From: Acrasis kona
Taxonomy: Eukaryota; Heterolobosea; Eutetramitea; Acrasida; Acrasidae
DNA length: 23,510 nt
Reading direction: 5' to 3'
NCBI GenBank assembly: GCA_026419775.2
Contig: JAOPGA020001646.1
Span: 1-23,510 of the forward strand
In this document: positions 8,383 through 17,636 of the stretch, piece by piece
Position numbering within the stretch: the first letter of the stretch is position 1
Layout of the letters: each line of letters opens with the position of its first letter
Notes under the pieces: generated by a model
Seen by the model: the letters and a program-made list of their open reading frames with translations, nothing else
The model's database searches: none
What the model was told of the DNA's origin: nothing
Made by a program: the position numbers and the translations under genes

Positions 8383-9997
8383 ATGACGGTCATACACTAT
8401 GGTGATCTTATTCATATTCGAAGTTCGGTACATCAAAGATATTTAACTGTTGAGAAGGGTGGTGATATTATTGCAAACCGGCAGACTTGCCGGTAGATGA
8501 TTTTGTTTCGATTTCACTTTTAATGCAAATGTAGGTGATTATGAGTGCTTTACTATAGAATCACTCGTCGCCGAGCGGGGCAGTGAAGTTCATTTCAATG
8601 ATAAAGTCCAAATTAGATCAGGAGTAGAACGGAAACTAATTACAATATCAATATCAGGGGTGCCGTATGCAAACAGAGACGATGCCACACAATTAGAAAC
8701 TGTTGTTTTCATAAAAGAGGGAGATCCAAGTTACAATGGTTCTGTAACAACAGACTCTCACCTACGCATCAGAACAAGAGGAGAAAAAGTACTTGCGTGT
8801 GAAACGGATGGTAATGTTGTCGCTGATAGAAAAACTTGGGAAAATGCCTGGGAGATTTTCGAATTCTCAATAGCTGACATAATTCTACAAGAGGAATACA
8901 ACAGACACTCAGTAATCATGCGAAAGCAGAATAGAATTGCAAGAACAACCAGTCAAGATTCAAACTTCGAAGTAGACTTTGATACCTTTAACATTGGAGA
9001 CAAGCGCAATTTAGGTCGCCAGTATGTAAATCCATTCGACGATCCATTCTCTACTTCCGAATCCATAACACAACCTATAGGTATTGAAAACCATGAAAGT
9101 TATAATAATGCCATCATGCCATCCAAACGCGATCCGAGTCCTTACTTGTCAACCGAAGAACAATACATTCCTCCAACGGTTAGACTTCGAGTTCAACATC
9201 ACTACACAAGCAGTCCTCAATCACCACCTCCAATCATCACTTCTAATTTCGGTTCCCTCATAAATATTAAGCACCAAGAACAATACATACCATATAAACC
9301 ATCAGTGATAGTAGGTAAAAAGGCCTCTAGAACAAGTTCCTCCGATACGTTGGATAAAGATAATAAACGTTACAATCAACCCAAAACTTCACTTGAAGAG
9401 AAAAGACCCAACACAACACATGCAACCACAACAATCGTCGATAAGGGAAAAAGAACTTTTGTGCTCAAACTTGACACTAAAAATCCATCAAGACATGTCA
9501 TGACCATCTTCAACGAAAATAATGCTTTGATATATAAAACACTGTACTTGTTGGGTGACATTCCGAAAATTGAGATCATGACCGCAAACAATGTTCTAGT
9601 TGCCACGATTAACAAACCAGGAGGTCTACATTTGCACAATACTTTTAAAATTAGAAAGCAAGACGGAACAAAGTTGGCGGAATGTACGGAGCGCTTCAAG
9701 ATGGTTGGTCTTTCGAGCGACAGAAAGTTTAATTACCAAAGGTTTGATACTTGTGAAACGCTAAAAATGACAGGAACGTATGGAGGCGACTGGAAGATTA
9801 TCAAAAACCAAAAATTAGCTGGAAGCATCACGAACGAGAACGTACGTTATGTATTAAATGTAGACTCTCATCCGAGTGATGTGTTTCATGTTCTGGCACA
9901 AACCTTTATTGTGATTGCGAGCAGATTACTAGATGAGCAAACGGGAAAGGTAAAGACGGTAGAAAACTTCCGATCTACTACAAATGTAAAGAAATAA
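8383..9997 (+). CDS. Two-part protein: repeated N-terminal module plus tubby/LURP-one-like C-terminus
   Basis: About 523 residues. Exon 1 starts at ATG 8383. A 42-nt GT-AG intron (8493-8534) fits all other introns here in size and ends, but joining 8492 to 8535 is out of frame by one base. Either one base in the assembly is wrong or the junction is unusual. The N-terminal half has two similar segments, HIRSSVHQRYLTVEKGGDII and LRIRTRGEKVLACETDGNVV, each followed by A-[ND]-R-x-T and an F-[ST]-I strand, suggesting a beta-rich, possibly beta-trefoil, fold. A low-complexity Ser/Pro/Gln-rich linker follows (about 9000-9450). The C-terminal ~180 residues (from RTFVLKLDTK) have alternating strands and a hydrophobic final helix (DVFHVLAQTFIVIASRLL), as in tubby C-terminal-like/LURP-one proteins. 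The family calls are tentative and the function unknown. The stop codon lies inside AATAAA. Confidence 0.6.
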
Positions 9998-10058
9998 AAA
10001 AAATAGTTTAATGTAAATTTTGTTCAAAAGAATACCTCATCATCCTTAGTTGACACGT

Positions 10059-11296
10059 TTAAATGACTGTTGGGGATGATGCTTTGTAATCGTAGTCTGG
10101 TGAGTCTGGTAATTCTATTCTAGATGGTGTTGGTGGAGACCTCACAGGCACATCGGATCTGTATTTGCTCAAATCTGAAAATCCTGCAAACTGACTTGAG
10201 AATTTTCTCTTCAAATCGAACATTGATGCAGGAGTGGTAGGCTTCCACTTTGTCGGATTGACCTCGCTTGAAGTTCGCTTAACGCACCCACAGACTATTA
10301 TAACAGTCAGGACTACAACCACTAATAAAATCAATATTCCACCAGCAATGGATACACCTATGATAATGCCAAGGTAGTTTTGAACAAAAGGTTCACACTG
10401 ATTGTTTATAACTCTTGTACCGTTGTTGCAGATACATGTGTTGTTAGAAACACACCGCCCTAACCCGTGACAAACACGACTATTATTGGCATAAATTCCG
10501 TAACAAATTGGTACTTCGCAATTACTTCCCACAAAGTCTTTATCGCAGATACAAGAATTGTAGCCTGAACAAAATCCCCTTGCTGAGCACGTTCTGTTAC
10601 TTGTTGAAGAAACTCCGCCGCATGTTGTAACATCGCAATTCGTACCAGAGTAACCTGTGCTGCATAGTGTTCCTGATGATGAAGTATACCTCACTGTCGA
10701 TTATTAAATAATGTAAAAAACAATAAATTCGTACCTCCACCAAAAGTAATAACAGCAGAGGAAGAACCACTGGAGACGTAGTTGTTGAATGTGATAGCAT
10801 CATCACCACTGGTTGATAGTCCACCAATTTGAATTTGTGTGCTGTTTTTTGTCACTTGCCCACTCATGTATACAGATACTGTGCCAAATATTACATAAAC
10901 TGCTGCCGAGTCCAAATTACTGAAAAAACTTCCAACTAGATTAGTTGCTCCGGACGGGTATGGAAACTTGATATCTGAAGTACTTGAAGAGTTTTCCAAC
11001 GTAACCTGTACGCATTTTTTCTCGGTGTTACCATAACCGTCCGTGCAAGAATCCATATATGTTATTTTAGTGGTATTTGTCAAGAAGGGACTGTCATACA
11101 TATAATTATCCCCATAAGACCGCTCGCAAAAGGATCCCTTAAAGTTGTCGCTTTGGCAATTACAGGTGCCACCTGCGGTACAAACTCCTCTACCATTACA
11201 TACTCTTATATCAGATGCGGAATATCCGTTACATGTTTGACATTTCACAAAGTATGATAATAGTGTGATAAGAATGCAGCAGATGATGAGCTTCAT
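10059..11296 (-). CDS. EGF-repeat type I membrane protein
   Basis: 398 residues in two exons (11296-10735, 10693-10059) joined across a 41-nt intron. ATG 11296 opens a signal peptide (MKLIICCILITLLSYFVKCQ). The ectodomain begins with an EGF-like unit (VCNGRGVCTAGGTCNC). A Ser/Thr-rich beta-like region of about 130 residues with N-glycosylation sites follows, then two to three more EGF-like units (TCSARGFCSGYNSCIC, VCHGLGRCVSNNTCIC). A single membrane helix (about residues 293-318) is followed by CGCVKR and a cytoplasmic tail of about 80 residues rich in Ser, Pro and Tyr (RSPPTPSRIELPDSPDYDY). The tail carries no kinase domain. Likely a cell-surface adhesion or sensing protein; the C-x-G-x-G-x-C EGF style is common in amoebae. 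It converges with the gene ending at 9997, 61 bases away. Confidence 0.8.
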
Positions 11297-11448
11297 TACA
11301 GTCAACTTTCAATATATAGTGTTTAACGTAAATATAGTACACAAACAGGTTATATAAAAACAAGATTGATAAAACCTATTAATTTATCTAACAAAATGCC
11401 TTTTTAACGTTCTGTCGCATCTCTCACCTACAAGTATTGGGTAACTAT

Positions 11449-12051
11449 TTATTGAGGATTCGCAGCTAGTTGATGAAGGAAGAAAGAGATCCACTCCACA
11501 TCCAGATTTAGCCCAAGAGGCGTACAAACCTCCATTGGATGGCTGCACTCAGTCTCTTCTACTTTGCATGTTTCCATGTCTTCGTGCCTCTCAATGTCAC
11601 TGAGCTCAACTTTGTGTTCCTGTAAATATTCTTCTTTACATTCATGTACATATTCTTCTTCACTTTTAACTTCTGGGTCGTCAATATCACAGGTACTACT
11701 CTTTTTTAGTAAAGCTCCACCAGACATTATACCAGCTAGCTCTTTTTTTAGCTTTGATATATCTTTGGCTTTCGTCGAGCTTCTTCCGTTGTTTGCTTCT
11801 TTCATTTCTATCTTTCTTAAAATTCCACTAAGCCTTCTATGAGGCCATCTTGGTATATTAAGGTGCCTACACAATCTTTTTAGATATGTTTGAGATACAT
11901 TAAGCGAGGACGCTGCTTCCTTCATTGTGAGGTAGAAGTAACTGGATATGTATTCGAATGTGTAATTGTGAGGATTAGTGACAGTATATACTTTCTTCCT
12001 AGAAGGAGTATGTTCTAGAGTAACTTCCGTTAGATTGTTCACCTTCACCAT
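11449..12051 (-). CDS. RWP-RK domain transcription factor, copy 2
   Basis: 200 residues, one exon, same strand as copy 1 at 4907-5551 and about 5.9 kb from it. The domain spans about residues 21-80. It shares SQTYLKRLCRHLNI exactly with copy 1, then reads RWPHRR (68-73), so the last Lys of the RWP-RK signature is Arg here. ISKLKKELAGI and an acidic middle (about 120-165) follow in the same order as in copy 1. The C-terminus TPLGLNLDVEWISFFLHQLA matches that of copy 1 in 15 of 20 positions. Linkers between these blocks have diverged freely, so the pair is old or fast-evolving outside the constrained parts. TAA lies inside AATAAA. A TATAT stretch sits about 55 bases upstream of the start. Confidence 0.85.
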   Translation of the reverse strand: MVKVNNLTEVTLEHTPSRKKVYTVTNPHNYTFEYISSYFYLTMKEAASSLNVSQTYLKRLCRHLNIPRWPHRRLSGILRKIEMKEANNGRSSTKAKDISKLKKELAGIMSGGALLKKSSTCDIDDPEVKSEEEYVHECKEEYLQEHKVELSDIERHEDMETCKVEETECSHPMEVCTPLGLNLDVEWISFFLHQLAANPQ

Positions 12052-12883
12052 TGTCTCTGTTTGTTATTCAAGGATTAATGAATTACTATTATTAACACCA
12101 GACACATATAAGAGTAATGGAGAATTATAAAGGGAATAAAAACGGAATAACACTTTTCCGCTTAATTTTAAACCACTTTCTTAGCTGCTTTTTTAGGTTA
12201 TACTTCCAAACAAATCGAGGATTATCTCCGCTATTTCTTTTATGTGAGGCTAGATTAAGATATAAATCCTTATACTTTTGCTCTTAAGCTTTAATAATTA
12301 AAAGGCATAGTTTAGTCAGAAGCTGTACAAGACAACAAACAACAGTACAAGGATATTAAGCGCGATACATTTTTAAAACCTAACTAGTTATGGTCTGTGA
12401 ATCTTGTTTTGTAGAGATGTCTTCTTTACAATTTTTATTGAAATTAATTTAGCGTTCGGGGTGCGAGTCTTTTCAGGATATCTACCTTATAAATTAGCCG
12501 TTATTTTGAAATAATAAATCAAAATTATTATTTTCGTTGATGTCAGCAGATACAAATCCTCTCAATATGAACTCTAATCCTTTTGCTTATATTCTTTACT
12601 TACTTTAAGTAGATGCATGAACCGTTATTGCTTTTAATGCATTAACACAGTTACGAAAGGTATTTAGATGCATATTCTATCACACGACGGGTTTGTGAGA
12701 TTGTCTTGGCGAGTTCATTTGGTTGTTCAAAATGAAAAAACACAAGAAAAAATATTTGCGGCCTTCCAGGCCGCCTAAATCGGACGCCCATAGTATTCTG
12801 CGGGTCTCCTTTCATAATATCCGTGACATGCGGTAGTTTGATTATGCCTTACAATTAAACTGCAAGTTCATATTTCTAAAAAA
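12052..12883. other. Long intergenic region between divergent genes
   Basis: About 830 bases between the RWP-RK copy 2 gene (-) and the hydrolase gene (+), so it holds both promoters. Most is A+T-rich. An imperfect AT hairpin (GAAATAATAA/TTATTATTTTC) lies near 12508-12535, and TTTAGATGCAT/GTAGATGCAT words occur near 12610 and 12665. The last 130 bases are richer in G+C and hold the hairpin at 12758-12774. I looked for tRNA boxes, spliceosomal RNA landmarks and spliced coding exons and could support none. Confidence 0.4.
12758..12774. repeat. Short G+C-rich perfect hairpin
   Basis: GCGGCC, loop TTCCA, GGCCGC: six G/C pairs inside otherwise A+T-rich DNA, about 110 bases before the hydrolase start codon. 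It could lie in the 5' untranslated region or mark a small RNA. No T-run terminator or promoter boxes accompany it. Confidence 0.35.
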
Positions 12884-14074
12884 ATGAGCACTAGCGTCGA
12901 CATTCCGTTACAGGATCACACAAATGGAAAGTTTGATGCAATAGAAACTCCCAAGAGTGTGAAGAGGGTAGTAAATTGGCCGATAGTTCTAGCAGTCGTG
13001 CTGATAATTTCGATTTTGGTGTTCATCATCGCATTTATCACAGTGTTCTTTGCAATCTACGGGGGGATAGGAGTATATGGATTCAATACCATTTACGCAG
13101 CAAACCCATCAGTCGAGGGACAAGGATGTTATAACCTTAACAGAGCAGCCAATAACCCATCAAACTATCGGCCAAGTTATTGTGGTTCGGTCAATAGTTC
13201 CATCCCACGTTATTTTCTACCACAATCAAATTGGAGCTATGTAACATTTCAATCTAGAACAATTAAAGACGAAGGTGCAGTGGATCCTTCAATGAGAATT
13301 AAGGCCATTCTCATGCTATCAAATCCAGACAAGGACCCCTTCGTAATTGCGGTTCATGGTATAAGGTCTTGTAAGGAAAGCGTTATTGATAACATTGCAA
13401 TGCTATGGAAGAACGGTTTTAATGTTTTGGCACTTGATTTGCGTAATCACGGCGAGTCTGAGGTGTCCTCAAAATACCCTTATGCCTCGTTTGGAAACCA
13501 GGAGCACTGGGATGTTTTGGGAGGATTGGACTACTTACTTGCGAACTATCCTCGGTTGTCAAACTCTAGTAAAAATATTGGTATATTTGGAGAAAGTATG
13601 GGCGGCAGTACAGCTACGGTTACCTTCGCCGTGGATGGAGGAGTCAACTTGAATGCTGCTTGGCTTGATGCGCCTGCCATTTATATAAGAGACACATTGT
13701 ATGCGAATATTGTTATGTATGGCTTCGATCCCAACTATGTCTTGTCTTCTGTTTGTTCTAGATCTAAGATTGCCTGGCCCTATGGGTGTCCTCCATTCCG
13801 TTATGATCCTGAAACGCTCTTGTCAACCATAAAACCAGGAAGACATGTGTATTTTGTTAGCAAGACGAATGATAAAATTGTACCCATAAATAATAGTTAT
13901 AGAGCGTCAGAGAAGTTGATTAAGCAGGGCGTTAATGTAACGACTTGGTTTGATATTGATCTCAATCAACCGAGTTACTGTGGATCGCACTGTGACATGA
14001 TTGGTTTCAAACCTGACCAGTATGAACAAAGGATGGTGTCCTTCTTTAATGACCATTTGGTGAGATTACCGTAG
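12884..14074 (+). CDS. Membrane-anchored alpha/beta hydrolase
   Basis: 396 residues, one exon. A short charged cytoplasmic N-terminus precedes one strong membrane helix (residues 33-60), and the catalytic part follows, so it is probably a type II membrane protein. Hydrolase marks appear in order: oxyanion region AVHGIRSCKES (156-166), DLRNHGES (185-192), nucleophile elbow GESMGG with Ser238, and then likely triad partners Asp330 (KTNDKIVP) and His369 (GSHCDM). The DLRNHG[EQ]S wording is usual for serine hydrolases of the esterase/lipase and ABHD type. Cysteines flanking the core (C82, C100, C291, C302, C366, C370) and several N-x-[ST] sites suggest an oxidising, lumenal or extracellular location. 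The substrate cannot be told from sequence. Confidence 0.85.
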   Translation: MSTSVDIPLQDHTNGKFDAIETPKSVKRVVNWPIVLAVVLIISILVFIIAFITVFFAIYGGIGVYGFNTIYAANPSVEGQGCYNLNRAANNPSNYRPSYCGSVNSSIPRYFLPQSNWSYVTFQSRTIKDEGAVDPSMRIKAILMLSNPDKDPFVIAVHGIRSCKESVIDNIAMLWKNGFNVLALDLRNHGESEVSSKYPYASFGNQEHWDVLGGLDYLLANYPRLSNSSKNIGIFGESMGGSTATVTFAVDGGVNLNAAWLDAPAIYIRDTLYANIVMYGFDPNYVLSSVCSRSKIAWPYGCPPFRYDPETLLSTIKPGRHVYFVSKTNDKIVPINNSYRASEKLIKQGVNVTTWFDIDLNQPSYCGSHCDMIGFKPDQYEQRMVSFFNDHLVRLP

Positions 14075-14171
14075 TTGTAACAATAGATTAATTTATTATA
14101 CAATCCCTTCTCTTATTGTTAACGTCACATTTCATTGTCTGAAGTCAGTATTTTGCTTTTTTGTAAAATTA

Positions 14172-14949
14172 ATGTCGTATGAGTCGAACTTACCTTTGCT
14201 TACAAGAATATATCATGAGAGGCAGTCGAGAATGTTTTGTGGCATGCACGCAATAAATAATCTCGTAAGTGGACGATTTTCTTGTTGACTTATCAAAGTT
14301 GCAATTGCCGATAAGCGAGAGGTACAATAATAACGAAATGGATTCGATAGCAGAAAAAATGTACGAACGAGAAAAGAGCATATTAACCGAGGATTATTCA
14401 ATTAAAAACAATCACCGAAGCAGTTACTTTTTCTTGTAAGTGACTCAAGCATCAATGAAATGACAATTATGAAGATCATTTGGCAACTACTCATATGAAG
14501 TTGTTTGCGAGGCTTTAACGAATAGAAATTGCTCTATGGAATCAGTACAGATCGAGAGCCCATTTTCGGGTAACCTTCATTTTTAGAGTAGCATCTAATT
14601 TGCAGATTGGCACGTTGGAGAAAGGGAAGTAGTCGGTCTTATTTGTAACGTTAGGGAGAAGGGCATGAATAGCCTTTGCCTTCCAAAATCCTGTTTTAAA
14701 ACAAGTACACATCAAAGTTTGAGGACGGGTCATTGGTTCTCGATAGGTAAAATATACAATGTCATGAGAGCTCGTGACGAAGAGAATCATCCGGACACTA
14801 ATTATCAAGAAGAATACTTATGGTACAATCATGATTCTAGATTTAAAATACCGAAAAGGTTGAACGATGACCGTGAGCTCTTTCATTTCATTAGACGCCT
14901 CGATGATGAACGCGGGATACAGGTATGGAAAGTGGTCAAGAATTTGTGA
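14172..14949 (+). CDS. Josephin-family deubiquitinase (JOSD-like), four exons
   Basis: A cysteine protease that removes ubiquitin. The gene is hidden in genomic DNA because four short exons (14172-14264, 14299-14435, 14475-14569, 14606-14949) are separated by introns of 34, 39 and 36 nt. Joined, they give 222 residues, close to human JOSD1/2. RIYHERQSRMFCGMHAINNL (12-31) corresponds to the Josephin YHE-Q-..-C-..-HA-NN motif with nucleophile Cys23. GNYSYEVVCEAL is the conserved middle helix. VVGLICNV leads into a loop and TGHWFSIGKIYN with His151. LWYNHDSRFKIP supplies Asn183, the third catalytic residue, before the closing helices. About 18 extra residues sit between the His and Asn blocks compared with animal JOSD. 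There are no UIM ubiquitin-binding motifs, so it is not ataxin-3-like. The TGA stop runs into AATAAA. It converges with the DJ-1-like gene 26 bases away. Confidence 0.9.
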
Positions 14950-14975
14950 ATAAACATGTACATTACAAGGAAAAT

Positions 14976-15671
14976 TTATTTCTTGAGTTGTGATACAATG
15001 GCTTCTGCTAGAGGAGAGGCAGAAGCTGGATTTTGACCAGTGAAGACTCTTTGGTCACCTACAACGTGGGCGCCCCAGTTTTCTGCTGCCTTCTCATATA
15101 GGGCTCCGTTCTCCTTTAATTTTGTTTCCAACATGAATGGCATCTGAGAACTTAACTCAACGGCATCTTCCTCGGCATTGCTGAAAGCTGTTACTTTTTT
15201 GCCAGATACTAGATAGCTTCCATTTGAAAGCTTTACATTAGCAATACCAACAGGTCCATGGCAAACAGCTGCCACAATGTTTGTGTCATTTGCTTCATAA
15301 ATTTTTCTGACCACATCGTGAGACGACTGATCATCAGATAAGTCAAACATAGGGCCATGTCCTCCTACAAATAATACTACGGAGTACTTGCTTGGATCTA
15401 CATCTGATAGTCTTAATGTGTTGTTAACTTTGTCCTGAACTTCCTTGTCGTTTAAGAACTCTGTGCTTGCTTTATCATCCTTGAATGCCTCAACACTACT
15501 CTGATCCAAAGGGGACTTTCCACCCTTTGGTGATGCAAAGTCGATGCTGTACCCTGCATTTTTGAATACATGATAGGGATGAGCGGCTTCAGGTAGGTAA
15601 TAACCAGTCTTCTTGCCAGTGGTGCCGAGCTCAGAATGATTGGTGAATACTAGTAGAACTGTTTGCGACAT
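14976..15671 (-). CDS. DJ-1/PfpI superfamily, Hsp31-like glyoxalase/chaperone
   Basis: 231 residues, single exon, full length for the Hsp31-like branch. Known members detoxify methylglyoxal without glutathione or act as stress chaperones. The nucleophile elbow reads AAVCHGPVG with Cys137 and His138. Glu28 in TGYYLPEAAHPY is the family's conserved acid, and FASPKGG and VVLFVGGHGPMFDL are further signatures. The end, FTGQNPASASPLAEAIV, matches the fungal and bacterial Hsp31 type more than animal DJ-1. No targeting signal, so probably cytosolic. The TAA stop lies inside AATAAA. It is transcribed away from the glycosyltransferase gene, with 124 bases between the two start codons. Confidence 0.9.
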   Translation of the reverse strand: MSQTVLLVFTNHSELGTTGKKTGYYLPEAAHPYHVFKNAGYSIDFASPKGGKSPLDQSSVEAFKDDKASTEFLNDKEVQDKVNNTLRLSDVDPSKYSVVLFVGGHGPMFDLSDDQSSHDVVRKIYEANDTNIVAAVCHGPVGIANVKLSNGSYLVSGKKVTAFSNAEEDAVELSSQMPFMLETKLKENGALYEKAAENWGAHVVGDQRVFTGQNPASASPLAEAIVSQLKK

Positions 15672-15795
15672 CTTTTTTGTTGTTTATCCGCAGATCTGCA
15701 AATCATCAGATGGATGAGCGGATTTTATCTTTGTTCCGCGTCTTTACAAAAAAACCTATTCGAAAAATAACTCATAAAGGTTCGTGAGCTGTTGA

Positions 15796-17636
15796 ATGAA
15801 TGCTCATTTCGTTAAAAGATTGAAGATATGGATTAAGTGTGAGGAGGTTGGCTCTCTATTCAGTTATAGTTGGATTTTTGTACTTGGCATTATCCGCCAC
15901 TCTCATATCAAAGAAAAGGACACCCATCAGCGAAACAAGTTGGGACGATTATGAGACAAGCAATACTTGCGCATCTATAGATGCTAATAATGCGAGTAGT
16001 ACTTGCGCGTTTACCGACGAAGTATATGTATCCATGATCTGAGAATTGGCTACAACCATTTCTTAGGAATTCATTTGTGTTCACGTCGGAGAATGATACC
16101 AACCCAATTCATTCAGACGTTACCAGCATCGTGCGGGTTCCAAACTCAAACGATGGATACGATGGAGCACAGATGCGCTTCATCTATAGCATCTTCCACA
16201 TGTGGAAAGTAGCGGAGCAGAGAAAGGATAAAAGAGTAAAGTGGTTCGTAGTCATTGATGACGACGGTTTCATTGTACCAAAGAATCTACTAAGAGGATT
16301 CGCCAGATTGAAGAACAGAGGCAAGGAGAACTCTATGGAAATCTTCAGCAGATGCGATGCCAGTAGAAGTCGTCAACACGGAGGAAGCACAATCATTTTT
16401 ACTCCAAAATCAATAAAGGCCTTTATTGATTATTACCCCACTTGCTCCGAGAGGGAACAAGATTATTACGATTTGGCCGTTACTTACTGTTGGAGAAAGT
16501 TTTTGGACCAAAATCCAAAGTACAATCATCAAAAAACATGTGCCCCGATGCTAGAGCTGCACAGTTACTGGCCAAAATTCTTCTGTGGAGCGTGTGGAAT
16601 CGAAGAACACCCATTTCCACTAAGCATACACTTAAAAAACGCAGGTACCTTTCACTACATCAAACATCAATACCAGAGGGACCACATTTACCAAACGTAT
16701 GGCTTACACAAGCAACTCTCATTGGATAAACACTGCCTTTCTCCAGAAGAACAAACAGAGGGCCATTCTTTTGTGGACGATGAAGTCATGTACTATCATT
16801 ATAACAAACAAAGTTTAGGAATCAGTGGGATTCAAAACATTGTACAACAAATGAATCCAGAGCAAATGGCAGTGTTGGTGGCTCGTTATGATCAAAAAGT
16901 TGATTTTAACACCGTGGTGGACAAAGTCCATATTTCATTCGCAACCAATACCTTGATAAAGAGCAAAGTCAAGTTCAAGTGTAAACAGGACACTAGTATC
17001 ATGAGTTCCATTCATTCTGTTTTCAACTCAAACAGCGAGCTGTGGGATGGTGGTATCGAATGGTTTTTTATCAGCAAAGAAGATACTTGTATAAACTTTC
17101 AATCGCTTTCTCGTGTGCTAGGAAGTTTCTTGACCAAGAACAAACCTACTATCGTTTCGGGAGCCACTTCCATCGAAGCGTTAACTAACAGTAATCACTG
17201 TGAGGTTCCAATTGGATCTGGATTTGCTGTGAATCGCGAGTGGTTGCACATGTACAGAGCGATTGTTTGTAATGATGGCGATTGCTCTGAGTTTGATGCA
17301 AACAAGATTCACCTGATGTTTAGGAAGGAAATGTTCTGGGTGCACCAAGGTGTTATTCTTGAACATATACCAACGTGGTATTGTGGGACGTTAAGGGCGA
17401 TGGAACATCCAGACGTCAGGAATGCCGTTGACCATAACAATATCGTGTCGTTTATTCATAAAGACGCATTGGACGAGGATAAATGTGTTGATTGTGTGTC
17501 CGCACTTTCTAAAAGCGGATATTTTGAATATTACGCCGGTACATTTTATGAAAATGCGAAGACAAGCCTTGGTCAATTCTACTTTATGCGTGCTAGTTGT
17601 TTGCGGACTGGTTCTGAACGTGATAATGTGATATAG
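15796..17636 (+). CDS. Fringe-like (GT31-type) Golgi glycosyltransferase with a second, degenerate domain
   Basis: Long protein of about 597 residues whose 5' part is unresolved. From ATG 15796 the sequence reads MNAHFVKRLKIWIK, then a hydrophobic anchor (GFLYLALSATLI), typical of type II Golgi enzymes. The frame changes near 15839 and again between 16022 and 16043. GT-AG pairs of 25 nt (15839-15863) and 22 nt (16022-16043) would join all three parts, but are shorter than every other intron here, so small assembly indels are the rival reading. The catalytic domain contains VKWFVVIDDDGFIVPKNLL with the DDD metal site (16257-16265), then GGSTIIFTPKSIKAF. From about 16930 a second copy of the pattern occurs: IEWFFISKEDTCINFQSL and PIGSGFAVNREWLHMY. 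There DDD is replaced by KED, so this half is probably non-catalytic. Donor and acceptor are unknown. Confidence 0.7.

Noticed and set aside
8462-8534. A 73-nt in-phase intron in the LURP-one-like gene
   Set aside because: It would remove GGDIIANRQT, which aligns with the second repeat (DGNVVADRKT), and is much longer than all other introns here.
12052-12883. Search for spliceosomal RNA, 5S or tRNA in the long spacer
   Set aside because: No U1/U2/U6 landmark words, no A/B boxes and no T-run terminators were found in a usable arrangement.
15839-15841. GTG as start codon of the glycosyltransferase
   Set aside because: Nuclear genes start at ATG, and an in-frame stop lies just upstream. ATG 15796 gives a basic N-terminus before the anchor, as type II enzymes need.
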